From assembly GCF_004337505.1 (NCBI RefSeq), contig NZ_SJZI01000044.1:1-64000 (forward strand): a stretch of 64,000 nt of DNA. Direction: 5' to 3'. The DNA comes from Flaviaestuariibacter flavus. GTDB taxonomy: Bacteria > Bacteroidota > Bacteroidia > Chitinophagales > Chitinophagaceae. Position numbers and translations under genes: made by a program. The notes beneath the pieces are model-generated. The model did not search any database and was not told the DNA's origin. It saw nothing but the letters and a program-made list of their open reading frames with translations. Position 1 is the first letter of the stretch. Every line of letters starts with the position of its first letter. Of this stretch, positions 16,456 to 24,965 are shown piece after piece.

Positions 16456-17037
16456 ATGTCAGCAGATTTCGGCAAGATCATTATCCTCACCGCTCCTTCG
16501 GGCGCGGGCAAAACCTCCATCACCCGTTACCTGCTGAACAAGTATCCCGACCGCCTCGCCTTCTCCATCTCCGCGGCCACACGCCCGCCGCGCGGCAACG
16601 AAAAGGACGGCGTCGACTACCACTTCATGAGCGTGGCCGAATTCCAGGACCGCATCCACAAGAACGAGTTCATGGAGTGGGAGATGGTGTATGAAGGCAA
16701 ATACTACGGCACCCTGAAGTCGGAGATGCGCCGCATCTGGAACGAAGGCAAGACGCCCGTGCTCGACATCGACGTCAAGGGCGCCATCCACATCCAGCAG
16801 CAATACCCCGAGAACATCCTGTCGCTTTTCATCGAGCCACCCTCCATCGAGGAGCTGCAGCGCCGCCTTACCGGCCGCGGCACCGAAAGCCCCGAGTCGC
16901 TGCAGGCCCGCGTAAATAAAGCCGCCTACGAGCTTTCCTTCAAAGAGCATTTTCACAAAGAGATCATCAACGAAAACCTCGAGCAGGCGTGCAAGGACGC
17001 CGAGGAAGCGGTGTTAGGGTTTATTGGTGAAGGATAA
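16456..17037 (+). CDS. gmk: Guanylate kinase
   Basis: This 193-residue cytoplasmic enzyme phosphorylates GMP (and dGMP) to GDP with ATP. The P-loop is APSGAGKTSI; the GMP-binding residues are in SISAATRPPRGNEKDGVDYHF and EWEMVYEGKYYGT. The lid and adenine-binding parts are conserved and length is normal. The start MSADFGK was taken because the fold begins right after it; upstream frame runs through the cupin terminator. It stands alone, followed by a palindromic element. Confidence 0.95.
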   Translation: MSADFGKIIILTAPSGAGKTSITRYLLNKYPDRLAFSISAATRPPRGNEKDGVDYHFMSVAEFQDRIHKNEFMEWEMVYEGKYYGTLKSEMRRIWNEGKTPVLDIDVKGAIHIQQQYPENILSLFIEPPSIEELQRRLTGRGTESPESLQARVNKAAYELSFKEHFHKEIINENLEQACKDAEEAVLGFIGEG

Positions 17038-17060
17038 TTGGTGACTTTCGAATAGAAGGA

Positions 17061-17220
17061 CGAGCAAATGATTACATGAGTACATGAGGGCAGAGGGTTA
17101 TCTGATCATCTCGGATCTCTGGATCTCGGATCTGAAATCAATCAGACATCGCACATCCGGCATCAGCCATTCCTTCTCCGGCTCATGTAATCATATGCTC
17201 ATGTACTCATGTAATCTCAC
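17061..17220. repeat. About 160-bp palindromic element with ATGATTACATGA ends
   Basis: The left arm (AAATGATTACATGAGTACATGAG, 17066 on) and right arm (CTCATGTACTCATGTAATC, near 17200) are inverted copies. The middle is made of GATCTCGGATCT and CAGACATC...CATCCGG palindromes. A second full copy lies at 22385-22560 and a half copy at 569-672. It looks like a non-coding, possibly mobile REP/MITE-like element; no transposase is encoded. Confidence 0.7.
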
Positions 17221-17238
17221 TTCTCTTATCTTAGAGTT

Positions 17239-18510
17239 ATGATCGATACTACCGTCATGACCTGGTTCTTCGTAACCATCTTTATGATGGCCTTCTTCTC
17301 CGGCATCGAGATGGCGTTTTACAGCGTCAACCGCTTCGGGGTGGAGCTGAAGAAAAAGCAGGGCCGGCCCGGCGCGCAGCTCATCTCGCGCTTTATCCAG
17401 ACGCCCGAGATCTTCGTGAGCGTCATGGTGATCGGCTTTACGCTGTCGCTGGTCTTCTTTGTGCTGCTGTTCAGCGCCGTTACCGAGCCGCTGTGGCGCT
17501 TCGCGCTGCGTACGCCGCAGCAGTTTGAGCGGATGGACGTGCTGCGGCTATTCGTCGATATCGCGCTGGCTACCTTCATTGTGCTGGTATTTGGCGAGTT
17601 CATTCCCAAAGCCTGGTTCCGCGCCAAAACGACGCTGCTGTCGCGCCTCGTGTGGGTGGTGAATCTTTTTTACGCAGTGCTGCAGCCGCTCGCCGCAGGC
17701 TTCATCGCCCTGTCGGAGTGGGTGCTCAAATACGTGTTCAACGTGCGGATGGACGAAAAGAAAGGGCTCTTCTCCGGTGCTGATTTTGAAACCCTTTTCC
17801 AGCAAAGCAACGACGACTACGAGCCCGAGGATGTCAACACCGAGCTGTTCGAAAACGCGCTGGAGCTGCCCAAAACCAAGATCCGCCAGTGCCTCGTGCC
17901 CCGCAAGGAGATCATCGCCGTAGAACTACGGTCGTCGATGGAAGAGGTGCGGCACAAGCTGGTGGAGACCAAGCTGAGCAAGCTGGTGGTGTATGAGGGC
18001 AATATCGACCACATCGTGGGCTATGTGCACCAGCTCGACCTGTTCAAGAGCCCCGATACGGTGCAGGACATCCTGCTGCCCATCCCCGCGGTGCCCGAGA
18101 GCATGAGCGCCACCGACCTCATCAACAAGTTTACCCGCGAAGGCAAGAGCATCGCCTGGGTGGTAGACGAATTTGGCGGCACCGCCGGCATCGTGACCAT
18201 GGAAGACGTGCTGGAAGAGATCTTCGGCGAGATCCAGGACGAGTACGACTCCGAGGAGTTCGTGGAGCGCCAGATCTCCGAAAACGAATACATTCTCTCG
18301 GGCCGCCTTGAGCTCGACTACCTCTGCGATAAGTTCGACCTCACCTTCCCAGGCGATGAGGAATCCGAAACGCTTTCCGGATATATCATCAACCACCACG
18401 AAACGATCCCCAAGCAAAAGGAGCGGATCATTATCAACAACTACGAGTTTGATATCATCAATGTGGGCGATACCCGGATCGAGATGGTGAAGCTGAAGGT
18501 GCTGAAGTGA
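17239..18510 (+). CDS. CNNM/CorC (HlyC) family transporter
   Basis: A 423-residue membrane protein with a DUF21/CNNM membrane domain (about 1-180, three to four helices, starting TVMTWFFVTIFMMAFFSG), two CBS domains (about 195-320) and a C-terminal CorC_HlyC domain (about 335-420, ending IEMVKLKVLK). Family members export or exchange Mg2+ and related divalent cations; the older hemolysin label is misleading. GldE of gliding Bacteroidota has the same architecture, but no other gliding gene is near, so I do not assign that name. A -7-like TATCTTAG precedes the start. Confidence 0.88.
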   Translation: MIDTTVMTWFFVTIFMMAFFSGIEMAFYSVNRFGVELKKKQGRPGAQLISRFIQTPEIFVSVMVIGFTLSLVFFVLLFSAVTEPLWRFALRTPQQFERMDVLRLFVDIALATFIVLVFGEFIPKAWFRAKTTLLSRLVWVVNLFYAVLQPLAAGFIALSEWVLKYVFNVRMDEKKGLFSGADFETLFQQSNDDYEPEDVNTELFENALELPKTKIRQCLVPRKEIIAVELRSSMEEVRHKLVETKLSKLVVYEGNIDHIVGYVHQLDLFKSPDTVQDILLPIPAVPESMSATDLINKFTREGKSIAWVVDEFGGTAGIVTMEDVLEEIFGEIQDEYDSEEFVERQISENEYILSGRLELDYLCDKFDLTFPGDEESETLSGYIINHHETIPKQKERIIINNYEFDIINVGDTRIEMVKLKVLK

Positions 18511-18530
18511 CCGGATGACCGGATGAGGAA

Positions 18531-18645
18531 GAACGCAGATCTTTTATGATCCTTATGATTCGCGCAGATAAGATCGCGTGCGTCAGCCCATCATAAACAA
18601 TCATAACCAATCTGCGTATCCCGCCCGCGGGATCAGCGTTCCTTC
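18531..18645. repeat. About 115-bp inverted-end repeat, GAACGCAGAT...GATCAGCGTTC
   Basis: The ends form an inverted pair (GAACGCAGAT and ATCAGCGTTC), with TATGAT/ATCATAA segments and CCCGCCCGCGGG inside. A near-identical copy lies at 38657-38770. A diverged copy in the other orientation lies around 61671-61756. Intergenic, no coding potential. Confidence 0.75.
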
Positions 18646-18707
18646 TCTTCCGACCGCTCCTCATTTTCACAAAGCCTTAGTTGCATCCGTGCGTAATTTC
18701 ACGGACG

Positions 18708-21350
18708 ATGAAAAGCTCCGCCCGGACCGTCTTTGCAACCATTTCTTTTGTCCTGATCACCATTGGCGCCGCCGCCCAGCAAAAGGGCAAGGCGCCGATG
18801 CCGCTTCCTGTTTTGGATACTGCCCGCCCGGTGAAAAAGCCGGTATGGCCGCTGGCCGATAAAACAAAGGGCACGCGCCGTAGCGACGGCCTCTTTACCC
18901 TGTACCAGGATACGGCCACTGGCGGCATGCAGCTCTATATCCGCAAAGACCAGCTGGGCAAGGAATATATCTACCAGAGCTTTGCGCTGAGCGGGCCAAC
19001 GTCGCTGCTGCTCAACCAGAGCATCTACCGCTCCAACTTCATCTTCCGCATCGAAAAGTCCTTCGACCGCATCGAGCTCACACGCGTCAACACCGCTTTT
19101 TATTATGATCCCGCCAACCCCATCAGCCGTACCCGGGATATCGACAAGCCCGAAGCGGTGCTCACCTCGGAGCGGATCGCGGGTGAAGACTCGGCGGGCT
19201 ACCTCATCAACGCCGACGGTATTTACCTGAGCGAGCGCTTCGACCCGGTGCGCCCGCCGGTTCAGCCGGGTGCCTTCGTTATCGGCGGGCCTTCTTTCGG
19301 GCTCGGCAACCTGAACCCATTCAAATCCAAGTATGTCGGCGTCAAAACCTTCACCGGCAATACCGACGTGGTGGTAGATCTTTCGTACGACAACCCGGGT
19401 GCCCCCGCAGGTGGCGGCACCGATATCACCGACCCGCGCTATGTGCGGGTGCGCCTGCAGCATTCTTTTATCGAGCTGCCGAAGAACGATTTCCGCCCGC
19501 GCCGCGACGACCCGCGCGTCGGCTATTTTATCCACCAGGTGAACGACCAGACCTCCGTGTCGGCTACGCCCTGGCGCGACATCATCGACCGCTGGAACCT
19601 GGTGAAGAAAGATCCCGCGGCCCCGGTGAGCGAGCCAGTGGAGCCGATCACTTTCTGGATCGAAAACACGACGCCGCTGGAATACCGCGAAACGGTACGT
19701 GCCGCTGTGCTCAAATGGAACGACGCTTTTGAAAAGGCCGGCTTCCGCAACGCCGTCCGCGTGGAGCAGATGCCCGATACCGCCAGCTGGGATCCTTCCG
19801 ACCTCCGTTACAACGTGATCCGCTGGGTGTCGTCGGCACAGCCTCCCTATGGCGCCATCGGGCAGTACACCACCAACCCGCGCACGGGCCAGATCCTGGG
19901 CGCCGACGTCACCATCGAATGGTACACGGGCTCGGCCGCACCGGTGGTGGGGGAGCTGCTCACGGGTCAGCCTTCGACTCCGCTGCGCTACGCTCAGGCT
20001 GACATCCTTCGACAGGCTCAGGATGACAATCATACTGTCAGGCTGAGCGAAGCCGAAGCCAATCATACCCTGTGCAGCCTGGCCGACGAGCTGAAAGCGC
20101 AGTTCATTACAGGAAGCACGCTGGTGGATGCCGCCGGTGGCTCGCCGAAGGCGATCTCGGAGATGCACCAGCAGTTTCTCACCTACCTCGTAATGCACGA
20201 GACCGGGCATGTGTTCGGACTCAACCACAATATGAAAGGCAGCCAGCTCTGGTCGCCGGCCGAGATCAATAACAAGGAGCTTACCCGCAAATGGGGTCTT
20301 CTTGGCTCGGTGATGGATTACCCGGCCATCAACATCGCTGCCGATCCTGCGAAGCAGGGCGATTTCTATACGACGAAGCAGGGGCCTTACGACGACTGGG
20401 CGATCCAGTTTGGCTATACGCCTTTTGCGGAAAGTGAGGAAGCGGAAGGCGTGGCCAGGATCCTGGCGCGCAGCGGCGACCCGAAGCTTGCCTTCGGCAA
20501 CGACGGCGACGATATGCGCAACCCGGGCAAGGGCATGGATCCCCGCGCCCAGATCAACGACCTGAGTAATGATGCCATCGGCTACGCGGCCACCCGCCTG
20601 CAACTGGTCAACGGGCTCATACCGAAGCTGGTGGACCGCTACGGTCGCCCGGGCCAGTCCTTTGCCGAGCTGCGCCAGCGCTACAATGCTCTGCAGGCGC
20701 AGCGCCAGCAGATGATCGGCGCGGTGAGCCGTTATGTGGGCGGCGTATATGTAGACCGCAGCTTCCCCGCTGAAGGCGCGCCCCGCCCGCGTCCCTTTAC
20801 GCCGGTGCCCCTCGACCAGCAGAAGCGCGCCGTGAAGGTGCTCAACAAATACGTGTTTGCGCCCTCGGCCTTCAGTGCCGATACGGCGATCCTGGCCTGG
20901 CTGCAGCCCCAGCGCCGCGGTTTTAACCAGGGCGTTTACGGCGATGACTACAAGATCTCCAACGTGGTGCTGTCGCAGCAAATAGCAGGCGCGCTGGCGC
21001 ACCTGCTGCACCCGGCCACGCTGCAGCGCCTCACCAACAGCCGCCTGTATGGCAATAAGTACGCGCCCGCCGACCTGCTGCAGGACCTGGAGCAGGGCAT
21101 CTTCGCCGCCGACCGCGCCGGCGCGGTGAACGTGTTCCGTCAGAACCTGCAGACCGAGTACGTGCGCTACCTGCTGGAGGTGGTGGCCGACCGCTTCAGC
21201 CAGTACGATGCCATTGCGCAGGCCGCCGCCCTCGACGCGGTGCAGCGCATCCGCCGGATGGAGGAAAGCGCGCCGTCGCCAAATGCCGAGACCAGGGCAC
21301 ACCGCGCGAGCCTCGTGTACCAGATCAAGAAAGCACTCGATGCTAAATAG
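18708..21350 (+). CDS. Large exported zinc-dependent metalloprotease (DUF5117/DUF4953 type)
   Basis: An 880-residue protein with a signal peptide (MKSSARTVFATISFVLITIG...AAAQQ). A beta-rich N-terminal domain (about 60-300) is followed by a metzincin-like catalytic domain with HETGHVFGLNH at residues 497-507, giving two zinc His, the general-base Glu and the third His. A Met-turn candidate is SVMDYP. The C-terminal helical domain runs from about 640. It matches the large Bacteroidota zinc-protease family with DUF5117/DUF5118/DUF4953 modules. Residues about 421-452 are translated from a dispersed intergenic repeat inserted in frame (19969-20063) between the catalytic-domain strands and the HExxH helix. 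The start was chosen at the signal peptide. Confidence 0.85.
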   Translation: MKSSARTVFATISFVLITIGAAAQQKGKAPMPLPVLDTARPVKKPVWPLADKTKGTRRSDGLFTLYQDTATGGMQLYIRKDQLGKEYIYQSFALSGPTSLLLNQSIYRSNFIFRIEKSFDRIELTRVNTAFYYDPANPISRTRDIDKPEAVLTSERIAGEDSAGYLINADGIYLSERFDPVRPPVQPGAFVIGGPSFGLGNLNPFKSKYVGVKTFTGNTDVVVDLSYDNPGAPAGGGTDITDPRYVRVRLQHSFIELPKNDFRPRRDDPRVGYFIHQVNDQTSVSATPWRDIIDRWNLVKKDPAAPVSEPVEPITFWIENTTPLEYRETVRAAVLKWNDAFEKAGFRNAVRVEQMPDTASWDPSDLRYNVIRWVSSAQPPYGAIGQYTTNPRTGQILGADVTIEWYTGSAAPVVGELLTGQPSTPLRYAQADILRQAQDDNHTVRLSEAEANHTLCSLADELKAQFITGSTLVDAAGGSPKAISEMHQQFLTYLVMHETGHVFGLNHNMKGSQLWSPAEINNKELTRKWGLLGSVMDYPAINIAADPAKQGDFYTTKQGPYDDWAIQFGYTPFAESEEAEGVARILARSGDPKLAFGNDGDDMRNPGKGMDPRAQINDLSNDAIGYAATRLQLVNGLIPKLVDRYGRPGQSFAELRQRYNALQAQRQQMIGAVSRYVGGVYVDRSFPAEGAPRPRPFTPVPLDQQKRAVKVLNKYVFAPSAFSADTAILAWLQPQRRGFNQGVYGDDYKISNVVLSQQIAGALAHLLHPATLQRLTNSRLYGNKYAPADLLQDLEQGIFAADRAGAVNVFRQNLQTEYVRYLLEVVADRFSQYDAIAQAAALDAVQRIRRMEESAPSPNAETRAHRASLVYQIKKALDAK
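19969..20063. repeat. Dispersed GAGCGAAGCC-type repeat inside the protease gene
   Basis: Two inverted arms (CCTTCGACTCCGCTGCGCTACG... and TCAGGCTGAGCGAAGCC) flank CATCCTTCGACAGGCTCAGGATGACA. This CTTCGAC/GAGCGAAG repeat type is normally intergenic in Bacteroidota. Here it adds about 31 codons without breaking the frame. Confidence 0.7.
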
Positions 21351-21359
21351 CAGTTCCCG

Positions 21360-21486
21360 GATCTGGAATCTTTGAATCTGGAATCTTTTGGATAAATCCG
21401 GGAAGAAGCTTATTGCGTATATCACTTCATCAATATCTCTATTGTTGCACGATGGCTCCAGATTCCAGATTCCGAGATTCCAGATC
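21360..21486. repeat. Inverted repeat of GATCTGGAATC units
   Basis: Arms 21360-21385 and 21461-21486 match at 23 of 26 positions in inverted orientation. Related GAATCTGGAATC motifs occur at about 36637-36653 and 36997-37066. The element lies between the protease stop and the tatC promoter. Confidence 0.7.
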
Positions 21487-21502
21487 AGTAGATGCTCCCT
21501 GT

Positions 21503-21510
21503 TATCTTTG
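21503..21510 (+). promoter_or_regulatory. tatC -7 element
   Basis: TATCTTTG matches the Bacteroidota -7 consensus TAnnTTTG exactly, 18 bp before the tatC ATG. No good -33 TTG is visible 20 bp upstream, where the repeat arm ends. Confidence 0.5.
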
Positions 21511-21528
21511 TCGCACTAAAAACGCTAC

Positions 21529-22383
21529 ATGGCTTTAGGGATCTTTAAAAGAGGAGGTGATTCGGAGCGGGCGGAGATGTCTTTCATCGATCACCTCGAC
21601 GTGCTGCGCGGGCACCTGTTCCGCAGCGTGATTGCCATTGTTATCGGCGCCATTGTGGTTGCCGTTTTCAATAAGTTCTTCATCCGCGATGTGCTGCTGG
21701 GTCCCACGCATGCCGACTTCCCGACCTATGGCGTGCTGTGCCGCATCGGCAAGGCGCTCAACCTCGGAGGCTCGCTCTGTATGGACGGAATCGGCATCAA
21801 GATGCAAAGCACGCAGGTGGGCGCGCAGTTCAGCATGTTTTTTACCGTGCTGCTCATCGGCGGCATCATCATCGCCTTTCCCTATATCTTTTACGAATTC
21901 TGGTCTTTTGTGAAGCCGGCGCTCACGCAGCGGGAGCGGAGCAAAACGCGGGGCGTCATCTTCTGGGTTTCCTTCCTGTTTTTCCTCGGCGTCTGTTTCG
22001 GCTACTTCGTTATCGCGCCCTACACCATCAAGTTCTTCGCGGGCTTCCAGCTCGACGAAAACATCGAGAACCGCTGGACCATCTCCAGCTATATGGATAC
22101 CATCATCCCGCTGGTGCTCGGCGCGGGGCTGGCGTTTCAGTTGCCGCTGGTGCTTTTCTTCCTGGCCAAGGTGGGCATCGTGTCGGGCACTTACCTGGCA
22201 AAGGTGCGTAAGTATTCCATCGTCATCATCTTCATCATCGCCGCCGTCATCACGCCCGGACCGGATATCGTGAGCCAGATGACCGTAGCGCTTCCGCTGC
22301 TGCTGCTGTACGAGATCTCGATCCTGCTGGCGAGAAGGGTAGAGAAGGAGCGGGCGAAGGAGGAGAAGGCCGAATGGAGTTGA
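21529..22383 (+). CDS. tatC: Twin-arginine translocase subunit TatC
   Basis: A 284-residue inner-membrane protein that recognises twin-arginine signal peptides and, with TatA, moves folded proteins across the membrane. The N-terminal family signature SFIDHLDVLRGHLFRS is present. Six transmembrane segments follow, as expected, with FYEFWSFVKPALTQRER in the conserved first cytoplasmic loop and an FFLGVCFGYFVIAP helix. The charged C-terminal tail (EKERAKEEKAEW) is cytoplasmic. No tatA/tatB gene is adjacent in this window. It has its own promoter and is followed by a palindromic element. Confidence 0.95.
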   Translation: MALGIFKRGGDSERAEMSFIDHLDVLRGHLFRSVIAIVIGAIVVAVFNKFFIRDVLLGPTHADFPTYGVLCRIGKALNLGGSLCMDGIGIKMQSTQVGAQFSMFFTVLLIGGIIIAFPYIFYEFWSFVKPALTQRERSKTRGVIFWVSFLFFLGVCFGYFVIAPYTIKFFAGFQLDENIENRWTISSYMDTIIPLVLGAGLAFQLPLVLFFLAKVGIVSGTYLAKVRKYSIVIIFIIAAVITPGPDIVSQMTVALPLLLLYEISILLARRVEKERAKEEKAEWS

Positions 22384-22384
22384 A

Positions 22385-22560
22385 GGCGGAGCAAATGATT
22401 ACATGAATACATGAGCCGAAGAGGGCAGGGTTGATATCGGATGTCAGATGTCTGATTGGGCAGGAGCTTCGCAGCCAGATTCCGGATCCTGAAATCAAAA
22501 GTGGCCAGACAGCCTTCCCCCTTCATGTAATCATGTACTCATGTATTCATGTAATCTTCC
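22385..22560. repeat. Second full copy of the palindromic element (ATGATTACATGA ends)
   Basis: Left arm AAATGATTACATGAATACATGAG (from 22393) and right arm CATGTATTCATGTAATC (to about 22557) are inverted copies. The middle carries GATATCGGATGTCAGATGTC and CAGATTCCGGATCCTGAAATC. Same layout as 17061-17220. Confidence 0.7.
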
Positions 22561-22579
22561 CTCCTTTCCGTCCTTCCTG

Positions 22580-22587
22580 TAGCTTTG
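22580..22587 (+). promoter_or_regulatory. rpiB -7 element
   Basis: TAGCTTTG, a perfect TAnnTTTG match, lies 17 bp before the rpiB ATG and just after the palindromic element. The -33 box is not obvious. Confidence 0.5.
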
Positions 22588-22604
22588 CGAAAACCCACCC
22601 GTTT

Positions 22605-23060
22605 ATGCACGCTCCCCTTTTCGACCTCACGAAACCTCTCGCCATCGGCTCCGACCACGCCGGTTTTGAATACAAGCAAGCGCTCATTCCCTGGCTGCAG
22701 GAACGTGGCCTGCAGGTAAAAGATTATGGCACCTACAGTACCGAGTCGGTAGATTACCCCGACTTCGCGCACCCCGTGGCGGGCGCCGTGGAAACCGGAG
22801 AGGCTGCACTCGGCATCCTCATCTGCGGTTCGGCCAATGGGGTGGCCATCACAGCCAACAAGCACAGGGGCGTCCGTGCCGCCATCGCCTGGGAGGACGC
22901 CATCGCTTCGCTTGCGCGGCAGCACAACAACGCCAACGTACTGTGCATCCCCGCCCGCTTCGTGACCCTCGATACGGCGAAAAGTATGACCGGTCTTTTC
23001 CTGGAAACTCCCTTTGAGGGTGGACGCCACCAGAACCGCGTGGATAAAATCGCTTGTTAA
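22605..23060 (+). CDS. rpiB: Ribose-5-phosphate isomerase B
   Basis: This 151-residue cytosolic enzyme interconverts ribose 5-phosphate and ribulose 5-phosphate in the pentose phosphate pathway. SDHAGFEYK near the N-terminus and the catalytic cysteine region CGSANGVAITANKHRG match RpiB. HNNANVLCIPAR and the C-terminal GGRHQNRVDKI complete the active-site set. The length is that of the family. The start is at MHAPLFDLTKP, directly behind a consensus -7 element; the upstream frame is open only through the repeat. The homologous LacAB (galactose-6-phosphate isomerase) is less likely because there is no lac context. Confidence 0.93.
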   Translation: MHAPLFDLTKPLAIGSDHAGFEYKQALIPWLQERGLQVKDYGTYSTESVDYPDFAHPVAGAVETGEAALGILICGSANGVAITANKHRGVRAAIAWEDAIASLARQHNNANVLCIPARFVTLDTAKSMTGLFLETPFEGGRHQNRVDKIAC

Positions 23061-23178
23061 TGTGATAATGCGGTAATGTGTCAATGCGGTAATTCTGGCC
23101 GCACAGATATGACAAAAACAGTGCTGCCACTGGCGGAGCTTTTCGACACATTACCACATTACCGCATTGCCGCATTGA
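23059..23178. repeat. Inverted repeat built of CATTACCGCATT units
   Basis: The left arm 23059-23095 (AATGCGGTAATGTGTC units) and right arm 23144-23178 (GACACATTACCACATTACCG) are inverted. A 48-bp unrelated core separates them. It fills the gap between rpiB and the M28 peptidase gene and could act as a 3' hairpin for rpiB. Confidence 0.65.
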
Positions 23179-23201
23179 AACAACGTGTATATTTCCGGGC
23201 T

Positions 23202-24689
23202 ATGAAACGATTATTCCTTGCCAGCGCCCTTCTGGTTGCGTGCTGCTCTGTGCAGGCACAGAAGAAGAAGGCCGCCGCTAACCCGAAGCTCTTCGCCGCG
23301 AGCATCCTGCCCGCCGACCTGAAGAAGCACCTTTACATTATTGCCGGCCCCGAAATGGAAGGCCGCGAAACCGCCACCCCGGGCCAGAAGAAGGCCGCGG
23401 CGTACATCGAGAACCACTTCCGCACGCTCGGCCTCGAGCCCGGCGCCAACGGATCGTACCAGCAGGTGTTCAACGTCTACCAGGACGCGCTGCAAAGCGC
23501 CCGCCTCGAAGTGAACGGCCAGTCGTTCACCATCGATAAAGACTTCAACCCGCAAACAGCCTCCAATATCTCCGGCACCTTCCGCTTCAGCGAAGTGGTG
23601 GCCCTGCCCGCCGATACCAACGCGGTAAAGGCCGCCGACCTCACCGGCCGCCTCGTGATTCTTTATCCTTCTTCCAGTGCCGGCCGCATCGTTACCCGCG
23701 CCATCGCCACCACGATCCGCTCCAAGGGTGCCGCCGCCATACTGACGGTTTCTCCCACCTACCCGCGCAATGCCGGCAACCGCGCGGGCGCACAATCGAT
23801 CTACAGCTTCCGCCGCACCGTTGACCCGCAGCAATATTCTATCTCCGAAGCGGTAGCCAGGGCCATCGTGGGTGCTGACTTCGACGCGTTGAAAAACGGC
23901 AGCATCACTGCCAAAACCATCAGCAGCGAAGTGCTCCTGGAAACCACCAAGAACAGCACTGTGCTCCAGTCGAGCAACGTGGTAGGCGTACTTCCCGGTA
24001 CCGACCTGAAAGATGAATACCTCTTCATCACTGCCCACTACGACCACCTGGGCAAGCGCGGCGATTCCGTGATCTTTTATGGCGCCGACGACGACGGCTC
24101 CGGCACGGTAGGCGTGCTCGAGCTGGCCGAGGCTTTCTCTCTGGCCAAGAAAGCCGGCAAAGGCCCGCGCCGCACCATCGTCTTCATGACCGTAAGCGGC
24201 GAGGAAAAAGGCCTCTGGGGTTCGGAATACTATTCCAACCACCCGCTGTTCCCGCTGGAGAAGACCACCGCCGACCTCAATATCGACATGATCGGCCGCA
24301 GCGACGTTACCCGCAAGGGCGACACCACCAACTACATCTACGTGGTGGGCGACGACAAGATCTCTTCCGACCTGAAGCCGATCTCGGAGGCTGCCAACAG
24401 GCAGTACACCAAGCTGGAACTGGATTATAAGTTCAACGACGTCAACGATCCCAACCAGATCTACTACCGCTCCGACCACTACAACTTCGCCCGCAAAGGC
24501 GTTCCCATCATCTTCTACTACGACGGTATGCTGGGCTCCGACTACCACCGTCCTACCGACACGCCCGACAAGATCCATTACGAGCTGGCCGCCAAGCGTG
24601 CCCAACTGGTGTTCTACACAGGCTGGGAAATGGCCAACCGCGATTCGATGCTGAAGCGCGATATCGAGCTGCCGGCGATGCGCCGGTAA
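23202..24689 (+). CDS. Exported M28-family zinc aminopeptidase
   Basis: A 495-residue protein with a signal peptide (MKRLFLASALLVACCSVQAQ). The N-terminal segment is followed by a PA-like insert (about 115-270) and an M28 catalytic domain (about 280-490). The co-catalytic zinc ligands are visible: His in TAHYDHLG, bridging Asp in YGADDDGSG, general base and ligand Glu in SGEEKGLWGSE, Asp in NIDMIG, and His in SDYHRPTDT. It should release amino acids from peptides in the periplasm or outside the cell. A terminator follows 34 bp later. The start is at the signal peptide, behind a TATATTTC -7-like element. Confidence 0.92.
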   Translation: MKRLFLASALLVACCSVQAQKKKAAANPKLFAASILPADLKKHLYIIAGPEMEGRETATPGQKKAAAYIENHFRTLGLEPGANGSYQQVFNVYQDALQSARLEVNGQSFTIDKDFNPQTASNISGTFRFSEVVALPADTNAVKAADLTGRLVILYPSSSAGRIVTRAIATTIRSKGAAAILTVSPTYPRNAGNRAGAQSIYSFRRTVDPQQYSISEAVARAIVGADFDALKNGSITAKTISSEVLLETTKNSTVLQSSNVVGVLPGTDLKDEYLFITAHYDHLGKRGDSVIFYGADDDGSGTVGVLELAEAFSLAKKAGKGPRRTIVFMTVSGEEKGLWGSEYYSNHPLFPLEKTTADLNIDMIGRSDVTRKGDTTNYIYVVGDDKISSDLKPISEAANRQYTKLELDYKFNDVNDPNQIYYRSDHYNFARKGVPIIFYYDGMLGSDYHRPTDTPDKIHYELAAKRAQLVFYTGWEMANRDSMLKRDIELPAMRR

Positions 24690-24723
24690 AAAACCGCGCT
24701 GGTCGATTAAACGTTTATTCTTC

Positions 24724-24752
24724 AAGCCTGTCTCACAAGAGACAGGCTTTTT
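24724..24752 (+). terminator. Rho-independent terminator after the M28 peptidase
   Basis: An 11-bp perfect stem AAGCCTGTCTC / GAGACAGGCTT with a four-base loop, ending in TTTTT. Confidence 0.92.
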
Positions 24753-24820
24753 ATTAGAGAAAGATTAGAGGGAATATCTCTAACGTTCATTAACCTACGG
24801 CGGCGGTGCCCCAAGTTACC

Positions 24821-24852
24821 TTGGACGCCGGAACGCCGTTGCAATAACCTTT
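24821..24852 (+). promoter_or_regulatory. Candidate promoter ahead of a 24-codon ORF
   Basis: TTGG at 24821-24824 and TAACCTTT at 24845-24852 are 20 bp apart, close to the Bacteroidota TTTG / TAnnTTTG arrangement. The start codon of the small ORF is only 12 bp after the -7 box, so the message would have a very short leader. Confidence 0.55.
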
Positions 24853-24864
24853 AAACATGCACTT

Positions 24865-24939
24865 ATGAAAACACTGCTGCAATTCCTGGCCATGGTGGTC
24901 ATGCTGATCATCGTTGGCCCCTTCACGGGCGAAGATTAG
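24865..24939 (+). CDS. Candidate 24-residue hydrophobic membrane peptide
   Basis: MKTLLQFLAMVVMLIIVGPF followed by TGED is a single hydrophobic helix with one Lys at the start and acidic residues at the end, as in small inner-membrane proteins. It sits alone between two terminators (24724-24752 and 24966-24996) behind a plausible promoter, which argues for a real transcript. Too short for homology judgement. The alternative is a small RNA with chance coding potential. No toxin-antitoxin partner was found. Confidence 0.4.
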   Translation: MKTLLQFLAMVVMLIIVGPFTGED

Positions 24940-24965
24940 TTCGTAATTCGTAAGCTGCTATATGA

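Noticed and set aside
17239..18510. Naming the CNNM/CorC protein GldE
   Set aside because: The architecture fits, but no other gliding or type IX secretion gene is nearby, and CorC-like transporters share it.
18699..21425. A 908-codon open frame antisense to the zinc protease
   Set aside because: Same reason; the plus strand has a clear signal peptide and HExxHxxGxxH motif.
23059..23178. Possible CRISPR-like repeats of CATTACCGCATT
   Set aside because: The units are in inverted arms, vary in spacing, and no spacers or cas genes exist. It is a simple inverted repeat.
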